Shown here: positions 12,378 through 15,561 of the stretch, piece after piece
Numbering within the stretch: the first letter of the stretch is position 1
Layout of the letters: each line of letters opens with the position of its first letter
Assembly (NCBI GenBank): GCA_002478145.1
Contig: DLMI01000113.1
Span: forward strand, 1 to 15,561
Origin: Acidobacteria bacterium UBA7540
Lineage (GTDB): Bacteria > Acidobacteriota > Terriglobia > UBA7540
Direction: 5' to 3'
DNA: 15,561 nt
Position numbers and translations under genes: made by a program
Notes under the pieces: model-generated
What the model saw: the letters and a program-made list of their open reading frames with translations, nothing else
The model's database searches: none
Told to the model about the DNA's origin: nothing

Positions 12378-14750
12378 TCAATCCGCAGGGAAGGTAAACT
12401 TCACGCCGGCAAGGAAATTCAAAGGTAAGGCCGGGTAACCCAGCACTTCCTCATACTTCTGGTCCAAGAGGTTATTCAGGTGGCCATAGATTTCAACTCC
12501 GCGGGTCAAATTGTACGAGAAGCCACCATTTAGAACCACATAACCCTTGTCGGGAAATAAGCACGGGAGGCCAAACGAGCAAGCGTACACACCGTCGTTG
12601 GGCTCCAAGTCAAGGGTCGGCCCCCTCAGATAGGCATTGGTGTTCAGCGTCAGGCGGCGGTGCTGCCAGGTCATGTTGAAGCCGCCGGAATTCTTGGGCC
12701 GGCGTATTAGCTCCTGCCCGACGTGGAAAGGCGCCTGAACCAGCGACGAGCCGTCAAGGGTCAGTATAGCAGTGCCGAGCAGCGTGTATTCTCCCGACAC
12801 CTGTAACGAGCGGGTGGGACGTAGGCGGAACGACGCCTCCAGCCCTTGCGCGCGCGAGTTGCCGAGGTTATCCGAGATGAAAGTGCTGAGGTTGGTGAGT
12901 GATCCGCCGAGTGTCACAATTTGGTCTTCGAATTTGTTATAGAAGTAGGTAAGGTCCAGGAGCGCCCTACTGTCGAAGAACCTCTGCTCGATGCCGCTAT
13001 CGAAGCTGACACTCTTCTCCGGCTTCAAATGAGGATTGTCAGTGAAGGCCAGTTCATAGCCGTTCGGGGCGCGAATGCCCGTCCCGAAGCTCCCGTGCAG
13101 TCGCGTCATGCCGAGCCAGGGTGCGGAATCAGTTTTGCGAGCCGTGTACGCTGCGGAAACCCGCGGGTTCAGTTTGGTGATGGAGCTGGCGGGAATGAAG
13201 GGACGCGCCCCGTAATCGCCGGCGGGGAGGGAGTGCGTGCTCAAGTCGTCCAGTCGCAGACCCGCCATCACGAACAGCCGGGCCGAGGGGCTCCAGCGGT
13301 CTTCCACAAAATACGCCAGGCTGGTACGAGGCAGCAGGAACGGGTTGCTGTTCGCGTCGGCCACATAAGTGTTCTTGAACTGCTCGCGGTTGTATTCAAA
13401 GCCCGCCACGAGAAAATCCTTGTTGGAGACTGCCACCTCACTCCGCGTATCCAGTACGCCGCGAAGGTTATTTGAGAACGAGTCGCCGTAGGACGAACGG
13501 AAGTAGTAGTCGTTCGTCGCCACGCTGCCGGTCACCACCTGCCGGAAGCGGGAGGAAACCTGCTCCGTGTAGCTACCCTGGTAGCCGAAAAGGTTCTGTT
13601 TGTTGCGCGAGTAGGTATCCTTGCCGGTGAAAAGGCCGTCGGGGTCCGAGCCATAGGGACCGGGGTCCCCCGCATCGTTGGCGTTGCCAAAGAAGTGAAA
13701 ATCAACCTGTCTCCGCTCGCTGCGCCGGTAGCCGAGGCTCAGGATCGCGCTCTGGTTTCTGTAGCGGTCATTCTGGACGACCCCGCCCGAATCGAGCCGC
13801 GAGAGGTCGTAAGCCCAGCTCAGATCGTGGGTCAATCCGCTCCCGCCTGTCAGGAAGCGACCGGTAGTGAAACTTCCCCCTTCCGCCTGCACTTCAAAAT
13901 GCGGCGGACCCTCACCCCGTCGGGTCACAATGTTAACAACCCCGGTAACGGCATTCGAACCGAACAACGCGCTTTCCGGACCACGCGTGACCTCGACATG
14001 GTCCACGCCATCTGCGGGCAAGGGGGCAAAGTCAAAGTCGCCGCCAAACTCGTTCAATTGAATGCCATCAACCATCACCAAGTTGTAGTTGGAGTCCCCT
14101 CCTCGAATGAAGACATCGGTGACGCCCCCGCGCCGGCCGCTGTCGTCCAAAGCAACCCCGGGAACCCCGCGCAGCACATCAGTGACGCTTTGCGCGCCAC
14201 GGTCGTCGATTTCTTGTTCGGAAACGGTAGACACTGAAGAGCCAAGTTGGGGCGCTAGCGCGCCTTCAAGAGACGCCGAAACCACAACTTGCTGCTGGAC
14301 GGCGCTTAGCGCCAGGTGCAAATCCACGCTTCGAGTCTGATCCTCGCCAACCTCCACGTCCGCCGTCGAGGCGGAAAACCCGGGTGCATTGGCCACCAGC
14401 CGATAAGTTCCCTTGGCAAGTCCTTCAAACTGGTATTCCCCTTTTGCATTCGTCTGGCGCTCATCAAGCGCGGTAAGCGATTGGAGGAGGCTGACGCGCA
14501 CATTGAGTACCGCTCGACCGCTAGGGTCATAGACTGTTCCTTTAATCGTGGCGCCGTGTGCCGCACCGCCGACGAAGGGAATTGAAAGAAGTCCCAGAAG
14601 GATGGCGAGCGCACGTGTCAGCCAAGTAGGTGCGACAGGAGGCGCAGAGATTACTGCAAGGACTTGTTCTGGTTCCTGATTCCTGAATCCTGAATCCTGA
14701 ATCCTGTCTTGTGAATCCTGAATCCTGAATCCTGTCTTTCTCACGGTCAT
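12378..14750 (-). CDS. BtuB-like TonB-dependent outer-membrane cobalamin receptor
   Basis: A 790-aa TonB-dependent receptor, very likely importing cobalamin or related corrinoids across the outer membrane. The order is as follows. An unusual repeat-encoded N-terminus (residues 7-27) precedes the signal segment (about 43-66, LTRALAILLGLLSIPFV...AHG). A carboxypeptidase-regulatory-like Ig domain follows (68-146, IKGTVYDPSGRAV). Next come a TonB-box-like VVVSA (155-159) and the plug with SVTDVLRGVPGV, VFIRGG, MVDGIQLN and RGPESALFGSNAVTGVVNIVTRR (to about 278). The rest is the beta-barrel, ending LNFLAGVKFTFPAD. The stretch KYEEVLGYPALPLNF near the end is BtuB-like. The ATG at 14750 has AAGGAG only one base away; GTG at codon 3 is better placed. 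A B12 riboswitch and terminator precede it. Confidence 0.9.
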   Translation of the reverse strand: MTVRKTGFRIQDSQDRIQDSGFRNQEPEQVLAVISAPPVAPTWLTRALAILLGLLSIPFVGGAAHGATIKGTVYDPSGRAVLNVRVSLLQSLTALDERQTNAKGEYQFEGLAKGTYRLVANAPGFSASTADVEVGEDQTRSVDLHLALSAVQQQVVVSASLEGALAPQLGSSVSTVSEQEIDDRGAQSVTDVLRGVPGVALDDSGRRGGVTDVFIRGGDSNYNLVMVDGIQLNEFGGDFDFAPLPADGVDHVEVTRGPESALFGSNAVTGVVNIVTRRGEGPPHFEVQAEGGSFTTGRFLTGGSGLTHDLSWAYDLSRLDSGGVVQNDRYRNQSAILSLGYRRSERRQVDFHFFGNANDAGDPGPYGSDPDGLFTGKDTYSRNKQNLFGYQGSYTEQVSSRFRQVVTGSVATNDYYFRSSYGDSFSNNLRGVLDTRSEVAVSNKDFLVAGFEYNREQFKNTYVADANSNPFLLPRTSLAYFVEDRWSPSARLFVMAGLRLDDLSTHSLPAGDYGARPFIPASSITKLNPRVSAAYTARKTDSAPWLGMTRLHGSFGTGIRAPNGYELAFTDNPHLKPEKSVSFDSGIEQRFFDSRALLDLTYFYNKFEDQIVTLGGSLTNLSTFISDNLGNSRAQGLEASFRLRPTRSLQVSGEYTLLGTAILTLDGSSLVQAPFHVGQELIRRPKNSGGFNMTWQHRRLTLNTNAYLRGPTLDLEPNDGVYACSFGLPCLFPDKGYVVLNGGFSYNLTRGVEIYGHLNNLLDQKYEEVLGYPALPLNFLAGVKFTFPAD
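14670..14732 (-). repeat. Nine tandem heptads (GGATTCA) inside the receptor coding region
   Basis: Read on the minus strand: three exact GGATTCA units, one degenerate unit (CAAGACA), three exact units, then GGAATCA and GGAACCA. This makes 63 nt, exactly 21 codons, placed seven codons after the ATG and before the hydrophobic signal. No ATG, GTG or TTG lies between the repeats and the signal sequence, so the repeats are translated. As 7 is not a multiple of 3, any gain or loss of one unit shifts the frame. Confidence 0.85.
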
Positions 14751-14809
14751 ACTCCTTCTCTCCCGCTCTGGCGGCGGGGGTTAGAACGGAAGAAGTCCGG
14801 AGGGAAGGC

Positions 14810-14853
14810 AAAAAAATAAAGCCTCCCAATTCCTCGTTCCGGAATCGGAAGGC
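14810..14853 (-). terminator. Intrinsic terminator (riboswitch expression platform)
   Basis: On the minus strand 14853-14841 pairs with 14833-14821 over 13 uninterrupted pairs (two G-U) with a seven-base loop. The T-rich tail TTTATTTTTTT (14820-14810) follows. It stands between the cobalamin riboswitch and the receptor start. Upstream, CTGAGG/CCTCAG (14855-14870) forms a small stem, and 14862-14866 can instead pair with 14847-14851 in the terminator arm, a possible antiterminator. Confidence 0.85.
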
Positions 14854-14894
14854 TCTGAGGTCTTCCTCAGGACTCTTTCCGTCGAAGAGTTAGG

Positions 14895-15100
14895 CTGAGT
14901 CGTAGTTCCCAGGCAGGTTTCCTGGCTCTCGGGTCATCGCCTCCTCCTCGGCCTTCCCTTTCCGCCGTAGCAGAAAAGTGGCTGTCCGTCGGTTGACGGA
15001 CTGCGAGGATCTGGCTCGCCGATCACAGTGGCGGGACCGCGGCCGATTTTCACGGCCTTCCCTTTTTCCCCGGATCATCCGGGGCACCACGGGAACCAAA
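14895..15100 (-). promoter_or_regulatory. Cobalamin (B12) riboswitch
   Basis: The minus strand shows the class-I cobalamin riboswitch core. GTGAAAATC (about 15046-15054) is followed by CCCGCCACTGTGA (about 15021-15035) and then the B12 box GAGCCAGGAAACCTGCC (about 14914-14930). Just downstream is a P13-like stem (14908-14912 with 14895-14899) with loop AACTACGA, available for the kissing interaction. It precedes an intrinsic terminator and a BtuB-like receptor, so binding adenosylcobalamin should favour termination and switch the operon off. Confidence 0.95.
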
Positions 15101-15127
15101 TTTCTCAAAGAACAATTACGAGCAAGC

Positions 15128-15156
15128 AAACTAGCACCGCCCTGGGTGGCTGTCAA
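15128..15156 (-). promoter_or_regulatory. Promoter of the B12-uptake operon
   Basis: On the minus strand a perfect TTGACA (15151-15156) and TAGTTT (15128-15133) are 17 nt apart. Transcription would start near 15121, about 20 bases before the riboswitch fold. Confidence 0.65.
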
Positions 15157-15245
15157 GCGTTCGTCACGTGCTGGAATTGCCCTGGTACATCGTATCCCCC
15201 CTGTGGGATTGAAGTGTGTGAGTGAGTGGAGGAGGAGAGAGATGA

Positions 15246-15273
15246 CTGCCTTGGTGGGGGGGGACCAAGGCAG
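15246..15273. repeat. Hairpin with a run of eight G in the loop
   Basis: CTGCCTTGGT (15246-15255) and ACCAAGGCAG (15264-15273) are perfect 10-bp inverted arms around eight consecutive G. It stands 29 bases upstream of the transposase start and may belong to the left end of the insertion sequence or limit read-through into it. No T-run follows. Confidence 0.6.
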
Positions 15274-15301
15274 CCGCCGGTCGGGGTAAAATCAGCGCCC
15301 T

Positions 15302-15561
15302 ATGCCGGCTCCCGGCCCCTACTTCGATGTGGTTCGTCACATGAAGAACGCTTTTAATTATCGCCTCCAACTGGTCACCTACGCCCGCCAGCACGGCATC
15401 AAGGCGGCCGCCCGGGCCTACCGCACCACCCTGCCCACGGCCCGCAAGTGGCTGCGGCGCTATGAGCAGCAGGGGCTGAAAGGCTTACAGGAACTCTCGC
15501 GCGCCCCCCACTCCTGTCCGCACAAGATCACGGGCGAACTGGCCCAGCGGGTGCTCGAACT
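15302..15561 (+). CDS. IS481-like transposase, N-terminal part (runs off the window)
   Basis: The frame opens at ATG 15302, after an in-frame stop at 15287, and continues to the window edge (86 full codons). It shows a basic helix-turn-helix: YRLQLVTYARQHGIKAAARAY, then TLPTARKWLRRYEQQGLKGLQE, then SRAPHSCPHK. This is the N-terminal layout of IS481/IS3-type transposases, in which a catalytic DDE domain follows; that domain is outside the window. The Shine-Dalgarno is poor; ATG at 15341 (MKNAFNYR) is an alternative start. The left end of the element was not located with certainty. Confidence 0.8.
   Translation, partial: MPAPGPYFDVVRHMKNAFNYRLQLVTYARQHGIKAAARAYRTTLPTARKWLRRYEQQGLKGLQELSRAPHSCPHKITGELAQRVLE

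Noticed and set aside
14542..14829. 95-aa minus-strand frame over the heptads
   Set aside because: Runs through the terminator and heptad tract in another frame; the receptor frame is supported by a signal sequence and domains.
15164..15394. Minus-strand 76-aa frame
   Set aside because: Overlaps the transposase start on the other strand and has no features.

Overview
The window looks like chromosomal DNA of an acidobacterium, probably of the Solibacter/Terriglobia type. It is moderately GC-rich. It carries a VWFA-related lipid-exported protein of a type typical of Acidobacteria, a TonB receptor with an N-terminal carboxypeptidase-regulatory-like domain, and an MXAN_5187 C-terminal domain protein. 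A short peptide precedes an uncharacterised 7TM protein, and the intergenic spaces are packed with palindromic and heptanucleotide repeats. This assignment rests on family recognition, not on a search.

Left part (1-5450): REP-like palindromes lie at 6-161 and 391-454. A Tat-exported aldo/keto reductase (490-1518, +) converges on an exported protein of unknown function (1684-2520, -). A 281-bp MITE-like inverted-repeat element (2533-2813) flanked by 11-bp direct repeats sits just upstream of the latter's start. A zinc-dependent medium-chain dehydrogenase (2904-3866, -) lies downstream of selA (4030-5433, -), with another palindromic element (3882-4024) wedged between them.

Middle (5455-9004): Back-to-back promoters separate selA from an MXAN_5187-type protein and purH (+), which form an operon. 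purH converges on a VWFA-related protein (7901-9004, -). The gap between them is a nested inverted repeat made of 7-bp units.

Accessory-like region (9005-11568): A three-gene cassette (+) encodes a 61-aa exported or membrane peptide, a 7TM protein and a 158-aa single-TM helical protein. The first two genes start immediately at the 3' foot of strong RNA hairpins. I consider this the best candidate for an undescribed system in the window. It is followed by a 105-bp MITE with an 8-9 bp target duplication and a small two-TM protein.

Right part (11605-15561): A B12-uptake operon is read leftwards: promoter, cobalamin riboswitch, intrinsic terminator, BtuB-like receptor, then a DUF71/COG2102 PP-loop ATPase. 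This supports the published proposal that a bacterial DUF71 subgroup acts in B12 salvage. Heptanucleotide repeats (GGATTCA) lie inside the 5' coding region of the receptor and could make it phase-variable. The window ends inside an IS481-like transposase gene.

A window-wide pattern is that at least seven tandem-repeat tracts at four loci, with unrelated sequences, all have a 7-bp unit.
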